DNA from: Icerya purchasi
Taxonomy: Eukaryota > Arthropoda > Insecta > Hemiptera > Monophlebidae
Length of the DNA stretch: 64,000 bases
Assembly (NCBI GenBank): GCA_039619475.1
Contig: CM077116.1
Span: forward strand, 32,623,183-32,687,182
Direction of reading: 5' to 3'
In this document: positions 21,807 through 33,010 of the stretch, piece by piece
How positions within the stretch are numbered: the first letter of the stretch is position 1
Layout: every line of letters starts with the position of its first letter
The notes under the pieces: generated by a model
Told to the model about the DNA's origin: nothing
What the model saw: only the letters and a program-made list of their open reading frames with translations
Database searches by the model: none
Made by a program: the position numbers and the translations under genes

Positions 21807-22240
21807 CGTGCACTATTTAAAATATTTTTGGTGTACTATATATTCATGTAGAATATCTGGTCACACCGTTAAGCTGTTGAAAACAGGATTTATCTCTGAA
21901 AATACAAACGGCCACAAAATAGTATATAATTACCCACTTTGTGAAACGTCATCAATTATTTATCGTAGACGCCACTTCCGTTACCGCGAAGCTACACAGA
22001 TGTGATTTGGAATGTCCACAGCACCGGCAGAACCGTTGTAGCGAATACGATACGAGACCGGATGCGATGCGAACCGACTATCTTAACAATTTTCGACCGG
22101 CTAGAATTTCGAGACGTGCGAAACGAACATCAGAAAACCGATATTGCTTTCTTATCACTTTATCAACGATGTTTACAGACGTAATTTTATTAACTGAACA
22201 CTATAGACACAACTGAACACTATGATCCGTTAAAACGATG
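21807..22240 (-). promoter_or_regulatory. 5' UTR and presumed internal promoter of the R1-clade LINE
   Basis: A 434-base leader between the 5' target duplication and ORF1. Near the element start the 13-base word ATAGTGTTCAGTT occurs twice, about 20 bases apart. LINE promoters lie downstream of their start site, so this leader is the expected place. No specific element is proven. Confidence 0.45.
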
Positions 22241-22256
22241 AAATAAGATCGTTGTT
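22241..22256. repeat. R1-clade element target duplication, right
   Basis: AAATAAGATCGTTGTT, identical to 17436-17451. It abuts the 5' end of the element. Confidence 0.9.
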
Positions 22257-23515
22257 AATATATATTATTTCCATTTCTTCATCAACAAATGGATCATTCA
22301 CTTTACGCAGTGGAAATAAGCTAATACCAAAATTCGATCATTACGAAATGTGAATTTGTCTAGAATTAAATTAATATTTTTATATATCGTGTTTTATACT
22401 GATAACATGAAAGCGAAAATGTGCGAAGTTTGTTTAATACAAAAACATTTATTACCTTATGTAATAAAAGGGTTTACATTTTTCACAAAAAAGGGAAACT
22501 GATAATCTGGCAACTCTGTTAATTAAATAAATACCTTCACATTAATGGAAATAATACAGCTACTATTATTTTCAACGGTAATGAAAACGCGAGGAAAGTG
22601 TGTGAGAAAACATTAAAATGTCTTGAATAAAAGAATGTTTATTATAAAGTAAAACGCTTATTTGCTATGGTAACTGAAAATAGATGAAAGCATAATATAT
22701 CTTTGTTCCGTGATGAAATATATTTATTTACGCTTTATACAATGGATTTAAATACTATATCAATTCAAATATATGAACAAACGCTGAGACTTCTATTCCT
22801 ATATTCCTCAATAAGTGTAATCCCCGCAGAAACATTTAACCTCCCGTTCATCCGTGTCTCTAGCAAATTTTGCAGGACACAGCACGTTAATGGATAAAAA
22901 TGAAGTAAGTAAATACACCAGGCATGGTTATACAAATAATAATTTGCAATAGTAATATTTCTGATATATGAATATTTTTATTTTTTATTAAGTTGAAAAT
23001 ACTTCAACATAAAAACGAGGATAACGCAATGTATACAAAAATGTGGCTTCCGTATACATGTTATTGATAAATGGATGACTGCTTGTGAAACTTACTAATC
23101 CATCGATTGATTTGTAAGTTCCGAACAGATGCGAGAAAAGCTCAATTAATATGTACATCACCAAATGAACGATTCTTGCATGCGCAATCAGTTCTGAAAT
23201 TGGCTTCGACGATTTCGATAAAATTCACGAATTAGTAGGGGGTTTTGAGATCTTTGATATAATCAGTTGTTCTGGACGAAGACAAACAGTTGTTAATGAT
23301 CAAACTTGCATTTAGGGTTTAATGAAAAGAAAATTTAACAATCGGTATGTACTATTTTTATATTTTTAAATGTTTGCAAAACTCATGAATATGCTTTGAT
23401 TGATCTGCAAGTTCGGAATAAATTCGAGAAAAGATCAGTACTATTAGTAGTAATAACAAAAAAGAAAAAAAACGTAAAAGCTAAAGTGAACTATTTTTTT
23501 TTTCTTTTTTTTTTT
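22257..23515. other. No gene; a weak direct repeat
   Basis: AT-rich. About 40 bases at 23104-23143 (GATTGATTTGTAAGTTCCGA...) recur diverged at 23398-23437 (GATTGATCTGCAAGTTCGGA...). No coding support. Confidence 0.5.
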
Positions 23516-23909
23516 ATATATATATATATATATAAACTCGGCCATTTTGGTCTCGCAAGGGGCTGTGCCCCTTGACCCCGCTTGCTTTCATTTCTGTCTC
23601 TTTCTCTTCTATACTTTGTATAAAATGATCAAAATTTACAACGTAATTCTTACTGGCATCAACACACACAAAAAATAACATAACCACAAAAATCCTATTC
23701 TAACATTTACCTTCCGTTATATAAAATTAAGACATTTTTTCGTTACATTTTTCGTTACATATTTCATTACATAAAATTGTGACATTTTTTAAATAACAAT
23801 AACAAAAATCCTACAAAATATAACAAACGTTACATAAAATTGGGACATTTTTTCGAATGGGGGGTAGACTAAGAATTACGTTGTAATTAATATATATATA
23901 TATATATAT
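23516..23909 (+). mobile_element. TAE repeat copy 1
   Basis: A (TA)n tract is followed by AAACTCGGCCATTTTGGTC. A perfect small hairpin CAAGGGGC-TGT-GCCCCTTG comes next, then TATACTTTGTATA, then TTACAACGTAATTCTTA at 23636-23652. The body has repeats of ACATAAAATTGNGACATTTTTT type. The right end is TAAGAATTACGTTGTAA at 23870-23886, the exact reverse complement of the earlier arm, followed by a (TA)n tract to 23909. Copies 2 and 3 share this order. It has no ORF and no tRNA-like promoter. I could not assign it to a known class. Confidence 0.7.
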
Positions 23910-23989
23910 GGTCTATGTACTGTGTGTTTTTGTCAAGGTTATTACAGCACATGGATCAGTGCAAGATTAAAAGTATTTTAATAGGTTAG

Positions 23990-24310
23990 CCGTTCTAATA
24001 TAGTGTAGTACATCCTGGACCTGTTTTGGTTCGTTTGACAACGCAACCGACGTTAAGTTGGAGACGCCTACAGGCAGGCAATGTTCCAGAATGTGGTCAG
24101 CAATTGATGAAATAGGGGAATTGCATATGGAGAATGAGGAGATGTTTCTTCCAGGAAATAGTTGTGGGATATTGCTGTGTGCCCTATGTGGAGTCTAGTC
24201 AATGCTACAAACTCTCTACGGGACATGGATATCAGTGGCCACTAAGGCTCAGTGCTCACCTTGGTGGATCGTGGCTATGATTTGTGAGCCGACCACATAG
24301 TTTCCCATGT
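23990..24310 (-). pseudogene. I-type LINE C-terminal finger, degenerate
   Basis: The minus strand reads RLHIGHTAISHNYFLEETSP and, after a shift, SSIADHILEHCLP. These match the tail of the I-type insert at 51325-52274 (VRIGHTAITHSFL... VQHLLIDC). RNase H itself is not recognisable here. Confidence 0.6.
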
Positions 24311-25171
24311 CTTTGCCTTATGTTGCTGAAAAATGGGTGGCCCCAGCTGAGGGAGAGGGGCGCATAATTGAAAATGGTAAATTTTTTTTATTATGTTGCG
24401 TAGGAAACTTTTTGTTTTCCAAAATCGGTCGATAATAATAATAAAAATAATAGATGATGAAATAACGACGATGGTAGTTACTCGGCGGGAAAATTATTGA
24501 CACAGAAAGCAACTATGTATTACTGCGGTAGGTAACAATAATAAATTATCATTGGGAAGCAACTTCGAAGAAGATTATTCGTCTCTTCGATGAGTATTCC
24601 GTTACAAAATGAGGACCCGCTGTGTTTTTATTGTTATTAATTTCGCGCTCCGGTTAAAATTTCTTGTTCAATTTATCTTATTTATGTTGCCTTCGTCCAT
24701 CTAATTTAATTCGATCTGCTCTCAGTTGGATTACTCTAGAGGGAAGCGCTAATTAATTAAACAGCGTGCCTTATTTCAATTTCGAACGTACAGACTGAAT
24801 GCGAACAAAAATTCGGAAATAATTCGATATTCCGTCAATTAAAACGATTAAAATAATACGGTTAAAGATGGAATCGTTTGTAAGAAACATCGCCTTCTGA
24901 AATTTAGACTTAATTTCCTCTATTCTTTTTCATAGTATATGTGTACAATCAGATTACATTAAAATATACAAATATTTAATATATTAACTGATTAATTAAA
25001 TGCCGGCTGGTTTCAAATTTTAAAAGTCTATAATCATAGTGATGATATTATCGGCATGATTATAAATGTCTAAAATCCGAAACTAGTCGGAAATTTAAAT
25101 AATTAGTTAATGTATTAAATGTTTCATATATACATCTCTATATCTGTTTATGACGCAAAAATGTATCCTAG
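24311..25171. other. No recognised feature
   Basis: AT-rich. A 64-codon minus-strand frame (24512-24318) has no recognisable content. Confidence 0.45.
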
Positions 25172-25473
25172 TCGTATTGCTCGCGGTTCCGAGCGTGGTG
25201 ACTACCTATTTGTACATTCTAATTATTCGGAATAGGTAGCGCTCATGGCGCTTTTTATCGCGCTGCAGTTGCAGTCCCTCGTGTGTGTGTGTCTTTTATG
25301 TACTACCTAGCGTGCATAGGATGGTATGCATGTTTGCCATCGCCTTCCATATGATTCTATTAGCGAGTATTTTATTTTTAGTTTTTCGTAATAATTTCTG
25401 TCGACGCCCGGGATCGAATTCGAGAATTCCGTAATGGAAGCCGACTAGCAACTAGGCTATCGTGGTGATGAAG
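25172..25473 (-). repeat. SINE family 1, reverse orientation
   Basis: Reversed, it has GATAGCCTAGTTGCTAGTCG (A box) and CGAATTCGATCCCGGGCG (B box), followed by the family body. It ends GTACAAATAGGTAGTCACCA, as in the copy at 49054. It is derived from a tRNA and is not a working tRNA gene. Confidence 0.8.
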
Positions 25474-25696
25474 ATAATAACTTTGTGTCTTAAGTAATGG
25501 AAAATATGTTTTTAATCCTTTTGCACTTTTCACTATCATGACGTATGGTTTTTATTGGACTTTCCTATAAGCCTTCATTACAATTTGCATTTTATTTCCT
25601 TATTTCTAACTTTACTGTACGATTATATTATAATCTGCTGTGCATGAATATGATTACTGCATAACACATAATGCGACGAAATTTCACCAAAAATGC

Positions 25697-25728
<32 letters not shown>

Positions 25729-26129
25729 AGTTACTGAAGTATAAAACATGAAGCACATAAGATTATTAATAAGGAAATGATTTACCAAAGCAGAAATTAT
25801 AATATCTTTGTTAACGTGGGATCCAGAGGAATTAAAGGTAAAATAGATCAAGCGGCGGTAAAATTAATAGAAAGTATACTGAATGACTTTTTGCTATATA
25901 TTACTGAATTAATTGGGAGATAAATTAAAAATGTTCTCTCTTTAACATGTTAATCTTTTAAGCTGTTGTAAACATTTCGGATGAACGGTATAATTATGTC
26001 GGGAACTCAAAATCGGCTTATTTCTTGTCGTCCAAATAAATAAAAGCCATTTTTAATCTTAATGCGGATATGTATATTTAAAATGAGTAGATGTTTATAT
26101 AAGTTAATGTTACAGTATGTCATTTTTCG
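25474..26129. other. No gene; (ATT)n microsatellite
   Basis: A pure (TTA)n run of about 36 bases lies at 25691-25727. The rest is AT-rich and unassigned. Confidence 0.5.
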
Positions 26130-26440
26130 ATAGGTTTTTCTTAGTTCTGATCCATGGTATCACTTTATTCCTACAGGTGTCCCTATCGGAATTGAACGTA
26201 AGTATGTCACCACCAATTATCGCCTGCGTATGGGACATGCCTTAGTGTCTACTGTGATTCTCGCCAGTTTTTCAATATTGACGAGGGTATTAATCATTTA
26301 CTATTTAATTGTAACAAATACGAGCAGCTAGAAGTGTCGCTTCTTCAATGTGTTAACTCCCTGGGATGTTTTCGCCCATGTAATGTTTCTTACCCATTGT
26401 CTTATACCGATGCTGTTGTAGAGTAGTTTTGTTCAAATTT
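26130..26440 (+). pseudogene. Family B-like LINE C-terminal finger
   Basis: One frame reads NYRLRMGHALVST and the next CDSRQFFNIDEGINHLLFNC, followed by NKYEQL. The pattern His-LL-x-N-Cys matches KNLLFNCELYKAR at the end of the family B element near 53700. Frameshifted and without RNase H. Confidence 0.55.
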
Positions 26441-26589
26441 ATTACTAATAACGAAATTACTATTTAGTAGTGAAAGGCTGCTTTTCTGAGTTCTGATATG
26501 GCTGACAAAACTGGCTTGTTCGAACACCTTGCTGTGTTACGTTGCTAGTTACTCGGTCCGAAACCAATACCCTTAATTTTCTGCTGTCC

Positions 26590-26900
26590 AATCGCACTTC
26601 AATGACCACTGCACTTAGGATGCGGTATGGTCAATGTTAATTTTCTATTTTATCTCTTTCGGAGTCGAGGGTCCATTATGCTGTTCAAGTATGGGGTGAG
26701 GCAAAAAAATCGGAAATGAGCAAAATCACAATTTACTAGCGAGATGTCTGAAATTAATAACTCCCTCCAGAAATCTGAGAAACAGGAATATTTCTGATCC
26801 TGTATGGTGGATAAAAAATAAGGAACTACCTCCAAAAGCGATGTATTGTTATCACAAGCTACTAAAAGGTAAGTTGCAAGACGTGCAACTGCCATTAATA
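26590..26900 (+). pseudogene. LINE RT C-terminal fragment
   Basis: The plus strand gives SRVHYAVQVWGEAKKSEMSK, the RYG-x-x-WG motif that follows the RT thumb, then a decayed basic region and DPVWWIKNKELPPKAMYCYH. It resembles the minus-strand element ending at 41219 (MTRIRYGHEIWGETK). A short stretch near 28315-28360 resembles 26600-26650. Confidence 0.55.
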
Positions 26901-26972
26901 GATAAGAAGCGAAGTACCAGACTAAAGAATTGTCCTTTTAATTCAGACGGGGGGTAAATAATAAAATAGATA

Positions 26973-27553
26973 ATGTCGACTGGTAGGTTTCTTCCTGCCT
27001 TCTCAGCTTCTAATATTACCCTTCTGTCTGCAGCTGCTCATTCCAAACTGTGGTCTGACTCCTACGTCTCCTCATTCTCCAACCTGAACTCCCTTTTCTT
27101 GTCTATTCAACCTTCCCTTCCACGTTTTCCATGGTTTATTAACTTTCCTTCTATGCGCCGTTCTAATCTCTCTGCTATTTGCCGCTTGCGTTTTGGGCAT
27201 AGTTTGCTCCCTTCTTCATTGTTCCGTTATTCTCTCGTGCCTTCTCCTTATTGTCCATTGCACCCTCCCGGCGATCAATGTATTTGTGATCCTGATCATA
27301 TAATGTTCAGTTGTTCGTCACTTTCAACTGAACAGGCTTCTTTTTATTCCTTCCTCTTACAAAATGGTATTCCCGCTCCATACTGTGCTTCATTCATTCT
27401 CTCCCTTCCTTCTCCTTCGGTTATTCTAGCTCTTGATTCCTTTCTGTCAGCTATCTTTGATCGTGTAAGGATTTGAGTCTCTCTTTTCTCTATTCCACCG
27501 TTCTTGGGCCAATGTCCATGTCGACGAACCCATTAAAAAAAAAAAAAAAGAAA
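26973..27553 (+). pseudogene. Family A LINE, 5'-truncated, longest open tail
   Basis: A 167-codon open frame (26973-27476) covers the segment after RNase H: SKLWSDSYVSSFS, LRFGHSLLPSSLFRYSLVPS, the cluster CPLHPPGDQCICDPDHIMFSC, and the tail ending FDRVRI. A short 3' UTR and an A run at 27535-27549 follow. The Met is internal, not a natural start. It is the least damaged example of the family's C-terminus. Confidence 0.8.
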
Positions 27554-28997
27554 ATGTATTGATGAATTTATTGTTAAAAGTACCGAAGGAAATCTGGATA
27601 GAACAGCATTTAGCAGCTTGGAAGGAAAAAATAAAAATTTGGTTAATTGCTTGGTTGCAGGGATAGGAGTAATAATTTGCAGGTTTCTTGGTCTCCCCCC
27701 AAATACAATATAAAAGGGTATTCGGGCTTGAGTGCATGTGGCATAATAGAGCATAATTACCTATTTGATATTTGTATAGAGTATTTATTGTAGTTAACTA
27801 TGTTGCGTTGGACGTATATTATTCGGTTTTTAACATTAATAGCGTTACATTATGATTATTTCATCTGTGTTGTATTTGTTCTGCCTGATTGTACTGTCTG
27901 GTTGTTTGTATGGGTTGGAATATGTTTGCGGCGATTCTGTGTAATAATATTATTAGTTATAAATTTCCAGATCGGAAGTGTATACGTTTTGTTAAGAGGA
28001 TAAGATATTAGCTTCATTTATGAAGATTGTTGTTTTATTTCACGCGTTCGTGGTTTTGTGGCCATTGCAGTAGATATGCCGATATGTATAATAATAGTGA
28101 TAGCTTAGTTTATAGTCGGACATCGATATTATATTGTACGTTATATTTATACAATAAACGATAATAAGTGTTTGGGACCCGCAATATAGGCATTAGTCTC
28201 CTCGTTTGACCCTTTACAGTTAGTTCAAAAAAAAAAATTTATAAGCTATGTCACATCATGCGGTCATGAACTATATTGCAAACGTTCAATTGTTGCTCTT
28301 TTGCTCTACTGCGTTTACTGCACTTAGGGTGTGATATAATCAGTGTTATTTCCTATTTACGTTAATGCTCGAACTTTATTCCTAACGTGTAATACCGTTT
28401 GCTTTTATTTTATTACTCTCTATGATTTACCTTGCAGTTTATACCTGACTTTTGGCTTTTCCTAATTCTTTTTACTTTTATTCGTATTGCAGTTTTCAGT
28501 AGGTTGTAATCTGTTTTTGCATCAGTCCTTGGCATAGTCTTAATTCATTTAATTGTTTTATTAAGTTCCCTTCTCATAATTTTTCTTGCGATAAATCCTC
28601 TTGGACTTTTTTTTTTATTTTTTTAGTCTGTGTTAGAACAAAATTTATTGTTAAAAATATTATAAAGGTAACGCGATCAGTAAAAAATAAATATTTTAAT
28701 ATTTCCATCCCCGTAATAGAGAATTTAATAAAATTGATGCTTTATTTCAAGTTTTTACTTATTTCGTTAATAACAATTTAATTAATTTCAGAATAATTAT
28801 TTAAATTTCGTTTTATCATCATAATATACTATTTCGGTAGTTATGTATGCAAATATGAGGGAAAGATAAAATAAATAAGAAGGGGTATACTTATACACAC
28901 AAACGATATATATTCATACATATTTTATCTCTGAAAATTAAATATGTGTTGTTTAAGTTCACTATATTCTATAGTGCAGTTGATGAAATTATACAAA
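27554..28997. other. No gene recognised
   Basis: AT-rich. Frames at 27800-28003 and 27447-27737 have no supported identity. The stretch 28315-28360 repeats part of 26600-26650. Confidence 0.45.
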
Positions 28998-29149
28998 TAT
29001 AAACCGTATTCCTTCGAATTTCAGACGCACCCATGTTTTAGGAAACGATTTTTGGAAAAAAATAAAAACATCGAATTTAAGACGCATCGTAATTATTACT
29101 AGGAATTTAGGAAAAGGGTATTTGATAGACAGGGACTCGAAATACACAC

Positions 29150-29640
29150 TTCCAACTTGCTGTGGTCCAGATGGTGCATTAACATTCTATGCGTAATCCA
29201 TCAATATCATCGAACAGTTAGATTCTTCGAATTTCTCGGTACTTTTCCTCATGCTGACCATTAGCCAATTGTAAATGATTGCGATATTCATCCAATACAG
29301 CTTGCTTTTCTTCATCACTGATGTTAATTGTAACGCTAGTTTTACTAACGAGTTTGCAACAGACGTCACATAAATCATATGCGAGTTTCATAGTGATGAT
29401 GTATGGACAATAAGTTTCCCATAACTGTTGGAATGCTCATAATTTAATGACTCGAATACCAGGTTGCGCTGATAAAAAGTAGATTTATTTTCGTTGGATG
29501 GTATTTTTTAAAAAACGGTCGATACTTCCAATGATTCGGTAAACGGCCAAGCAAAGTGATAGCTATAGACTCTGCATATCGACGAATGAATGCAACAATT
29601 TCTTTCACTTCTTCATCGAAAATAGTACCCTTTCGATTCA
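29150..29640 (-). pseudogene. Transposase-like remnant
   Basis: One minus-strand frame reads IFDEEVKEIVAFIRRYAESI (from about 29640). Another, after a shift, reads MKLAYDLCDVCCKLVSK and then EEKQAVLDEYRNHLQLANGQ. A Cys-x2-Cys followed by a Glu/His-rich helix is seen in some insect DDE transposases. The family is not identified. Several stops lie between blocks. Confidence 0.4.
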
Positions 29641-29824
29641 CTATAAGCCATGTTCGTGTATTTGACTACCAGCGCATTCGTTAAAGTGAGTGATAATATT
29701 TTTAAATCGTTTAATACCGACCGGATTGTACACAAATACAAATAATTTGCGACATACTAACGTACCATGAAAATAATATTGTATTACTTCGAATTTAAGA
29801 CGCACCCGTTATTATTTTAGCCCT

Positions 29825-30520
29825 TTAACCTTCGGGCGTTCGCGTCTTTTACTGGCACGCCATCACTCGCAAAGCAGTGTTTACCCCGTCGTCTGTTTAA
29901 CTGCGTTTTTTTTTTGCTTAGTATTACGTTTTTAATCGCGGTAAAATTCAATAACAACAAGGACATTTATAAACCAATGAAATTTATTATTTGTGACATA
30001 GGACAATAGTGTATAATAATTCTAAAAACCAAATATCAAATACCCACTTCATGATGTAGAAAAATGATTTAGCAAAATACTGTGAATATGTATAGAAAAA
30101 TACAAAAATAAATCTAAAAACAAAATATCGATCACGAAAAAACAATCACAATTAATATTCATTTTCGTCGTGTTTCATTCGTTCTTCGTCACAGGGGTGG
30201 CAAGTGACAACTTTGCTGGAATGATGATTCCTACATACGTTCCGTTTACAGTTTTGGCAGGTTACTGAGGTTTTAGTATTCTTCTTTGTACCACAACAAT
30301 AACAAATTCCGGCTTTAGTTGTAGTAGTAGCTTCTGACACATGTTTCTTGTAATTTTTCAAGAAAGCTTGTAACTCTGCTGGAAGGTTCCAGAGTGCCGC
30401 TCTATACTTCAAATTCTCTTTCATGAGGGCTAGTACCAAATTGTACATGTACGTTCTCCTCTTCTAACTATTCCAGGATTCGCCTGATGTCCTCTGGTTT
30501 GGTGTAGCGTGCCCTAAACA
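29825..30520 (-). mobile_element. Possible nested piggyBac-like fragment
   Basis: TTAACCTTCGGGCGTTCGCG at about 29825 looks like a piggyBac-type end beside a TTAA target. The cysteine-rich C-terminus of a piggyBac-like transposase lies 300 bases to its right, in the orientation that puts this end at the gene's 3' side. The right-hand end was not found, so the limits are uncertain. Confidence 0.35.
30152..30448 (-). pseudogene. PiggyBac-like transposase C-terminus (Cys-rich domain)
   Basis: The 98-residue frame has NLPAELQAFLKNY in its first third. Then comes a cross-braced Cys/His domain: CYCCGTKKN, VTCQNCKRNVCRNHHSSK, VTCHPC. PiggyBac transposases end in such a domain (a run of Cys pairs with one His), which binds the element ends. 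The catalytic DDD domain is absent. Its position inside a larger inverted-repeat element suggests nesting. Confidence 0.55.
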
Positions 30521-31005
30521 CATGTAATAATATTATTGCATTATAAACTAGAATAAGGGGAGAAGAGAGATGAAAAGAATAGAGAATATAAATCCGTAGG
30601 AATAAAAAAATCAACAATCTACCATAAAAATAAAAAAAAACATCATATAAACAATAAATAAATTACACAATAGTAACTATTCATTGAATTATGACGAAAA
30701 TACAGGTAAAATATACTTACATTATACTTTTCGAAGACCACAAAAACTGTAGCAAGATTGGTCGCAAGGCGACAAAAATGAATATCCTCCAACGTTGTCA
30801 ACTTTGCAACTGTTTCGTGAAAAGTATGTTGCAGCTAAGACAACGGGGATACTTCCAACTATTGTCTACTTATATATCAGTAGAGAATACCTCACCGTCC
30901 CGCCTACCTGAAACACGATATGCGGATTTCCTAACGTTATTTTTGAAAAGGCGGAATCGAGTAAAAAATGCGCGTCTTAAATTCGAAGGAATACGGTATT
31001 ATATA

Positions 31006-31989
31006 TGAATTCATGCTGTTCCCGGCTGCGAATTGTTGCTAACAAAATGATGCAGAAACAATCTATTCATATACTACAGTTTTAAGGGGTTATACAATAA
31101 CACTTTTTCTGAGGTTTAAAATGTATATTTTACAGGGTAACATTGAACATAAGTGTATCTTTATATGTGTAAAGGTGATTAATTTCGCTAAAAAGCTGTT
31201 TATGGTCTTCAAAGTTATCTAACAAAGTTTCACATCGAAACGTTTTTACCTTCAAAATCGGTCGTGAACACGTCAAAACTGTGGTGGTTTCTACATAATG
31301 CTGTAGCATTCAGCGGAGTATCAGTACCAAATGTATGTATATACATATATGTAAATATATGTTAAAGGTGCTTGGATGCGTTTATTAGTGCATTAAAACG
31401 AGTAGTAATCTTTGATGATCCGCTGACAGTCCTCTGAAATGAGTATTAATTTTTTTTCCGATCCAGTAGAGTCAAAGCAAAAGTAATATCTTTGACCTGA
31501 CAGCTAGCATAGCATGTGAAAAAAAAACATAAAAAAGGAAAGACTTTAGTGATTTGAAGTTAAAATTGCGAAGTATAGTGTCGTGGAAATTTTTATTTAA
31601 ATACCGAAATATTCGTCGAAAAGCACATTTAATTTTTCAGCAATTAAGAAAGGGATGCCCCGGTTTTAAATTGCACAAAATAAAGGAAATAATATTCCAG
31701 CAGAACAGCTCGTATTTTATCTGGCTATCTGTGTTTTGTGTGTGTGTGTGTGTGGTCATCTATGTTGATATAACATGGCCTAAATGAACACGCTTATAAT
31801 GTAGTTGAGCGTACGCATAAATCTACTATTTTTACCGTAAGAGGTACGCCAGTAACAAATGTGCTTTTTTGTGTTAATTTTACTTTTGATTGTTTTTCAA
31901 CCATTCTATTTAAAATTCTTATTTTAATTTTTTCCGTGTTTTGTTTTATGTTTATCATCTGTTTTAATTTTAAAAATACGGCCACTGAT
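31006..31989. other. No gene; (TG)n microsatellite
   Basis: A (TG)n run lies at about 31736-31755. The rest is AT-rich with no supported gene. Confidence 0.45.
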
Positions 31990-32345
31990 ATCGTCCTTTT
32001 CTAATAAGCGATCCTTTTATCTGTCTCTCCAACCTTATCTTTCTTCCCACCTGTTGTTTTCTATCATTCGCTTATGCTCCAACTCTACTCTGCTGCATCC
32101 TTCTTGCTTTCATTTTGTCGTCCTCTATATCTAAACAATGAAGCTTTCTGTAACTTTGACCATGCCCTTTTTGAATGGTCTTTTCTGTTAACGGAACATG
32201 CGATTTTTTATTCCCAGATGCTAGCTCTTGGGCCTCCTAGCCTGCATTGTGTTTCTTTCGTCTTTTCATTTTCGTCTTTATTTATCATTGCTTTTCTTAC
32301 TTGTTTCATTTCGTCCATTTCTGACCGAATTTCTTTTTAGTTGAT
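31990..32345 (+). pseudogene. Family A LINE tail, decayed
   Basis: Frames give RSFYLSLQPYLSSHLLFSII, then the cluster remnant NNEAFCNFDHALFEW, in which the first Cys and the final Cys of the family pattern are gone. SLLTEHAIFYSQMLALGPPS and a tail ending SDRISF follow. No poly(A) is visible. Confidence 0.65.
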
Positions 32346-32429
32346 GCTTTGCTCTCTGTATTTTTGTTTTTTTTGGTGCAATTTTTCGGTTAATGTGCCG
32401 AACAAAAATGAATAATGTTCATAAAATTA

Positions 32430-33010
32430 TCAAAATATGCCGTTGGTAAAGTATTAAATTCAGTCGCGATTGTCACTGCGATGTTGAATAGTGTAGGAGA
32501 AAGAGCGGATCCTTTTTGAATACCCGCTAGTAATTTCCTTTCAGATAATTATTGTTGTCTTAAAATTCTATTTTTCTGTGTGTAAAAAATGTTTCATTAA
32601 TTTGATGAAGCTGTTACGGAGTTGATTTTTTTTGTGAACAGCTGATAATCTTTGACTACTTAATATTATCAAATGCTGCACTTACGTCAAATGAGTAGTA
32701 TTAGTTTATAGGTAATTTCGTAGTTATTAATTTTCATATGTTTCACTATTGCTTTTCCAGTTAATTTATTTTTCATATAGCCATATTAGTTTTCATGTAA
32801 TATGTTTCTACCTTTGATTACTTTATCTATTCTGAGATTAATTATTTTTTCATATATTTTGCCAATATTTGCGAGTAATGATATTGGTCTATAAGTATTT
32901 GATATAAGGGTGAGTCTTTATTGAGTTTATTCATTAGAATGATTTTGCCTACCTTTCAAATATTCTGGAAAACTGAGATTTTTAAATAAGTGTTTAAAAT
33001 AGTACGTTGT
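32430..33010 (-). pseudogene. R1-clade RT fragment
   Basis: This aligns by eye with the minus-strand RT of the element at 17664-19580. AATGTTGAATAGTGTAGGAG parallels ATATTGAAAAGAGTGGGTG, which encodes the APTLFNIA region. AAATGCTGCACTTACGTCAA encodes the FDxSxAF palm block. ATTGGTCTATAAGTATTTG parallels the RPITLLS block. Gaps and stops are frequent. It is an older member of the same or a sister family. Confidence 0.6.

Larger units (their letters stand above)
17452..22240 (-). mobile_element. R1-clade LINE, essentially full length (4,789 bp)
   Basis: The element runs from 22240 to 17452 on the minus strand. It has a 434-base leader, ORF1, ORF2 (endonuclease plus RT), a 3' UTR of about 210 bases, and a (TAA)n/A-rich tail at 17452-17480. 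It is framed by a perfect 16 bp target duplication. There is no RNase H, and the ORF2 C-terminus carries a Cys/His finger, as in R1-clade elements. It is not in rDNA. ORF2 has one stop and one frameshift, so this copy is not autonomous as it stands. Confidence 0.85.
28998..31005. mobile_element. DNA transposon relic with terminal inverted repeats
   Basis: The left end (28998-29027) contains ACCGTATTCCTTCGAATTT. The right end (30970-31005) is its reverse complement, GAAGGAATACGG preceded by GCGTCTTAAATTC. The subterminal word TCGAATTTAAGACGCA recurs at 29073 and 29797. The interior holds two minus-strand transposase-like remnants and a cysteine-rich piggyBac-like tail. TA-rich flanks prevent a clear target duplication call, and the superfamily is left open. 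Confidence 0.65.

Noticed and set aside
17452..22240. True R1 insertion in 28S rDNA
   Set aside because: No rRNA sequence flanks the element; the target is AT-rich single-copy-like DNA.
26973..27553. Target duplication around this family A copy
   Set aside because: Only weak A-rich similarity (GATAATGT versus GAAAATGT) was seen on the two sides.
27800..28220. Solo LTR suggested by AATAAACG and TTTGGGACCCGC near 28150-28180
   Set aside because: No second copy, no defined ends and no flanking duplication in the window.
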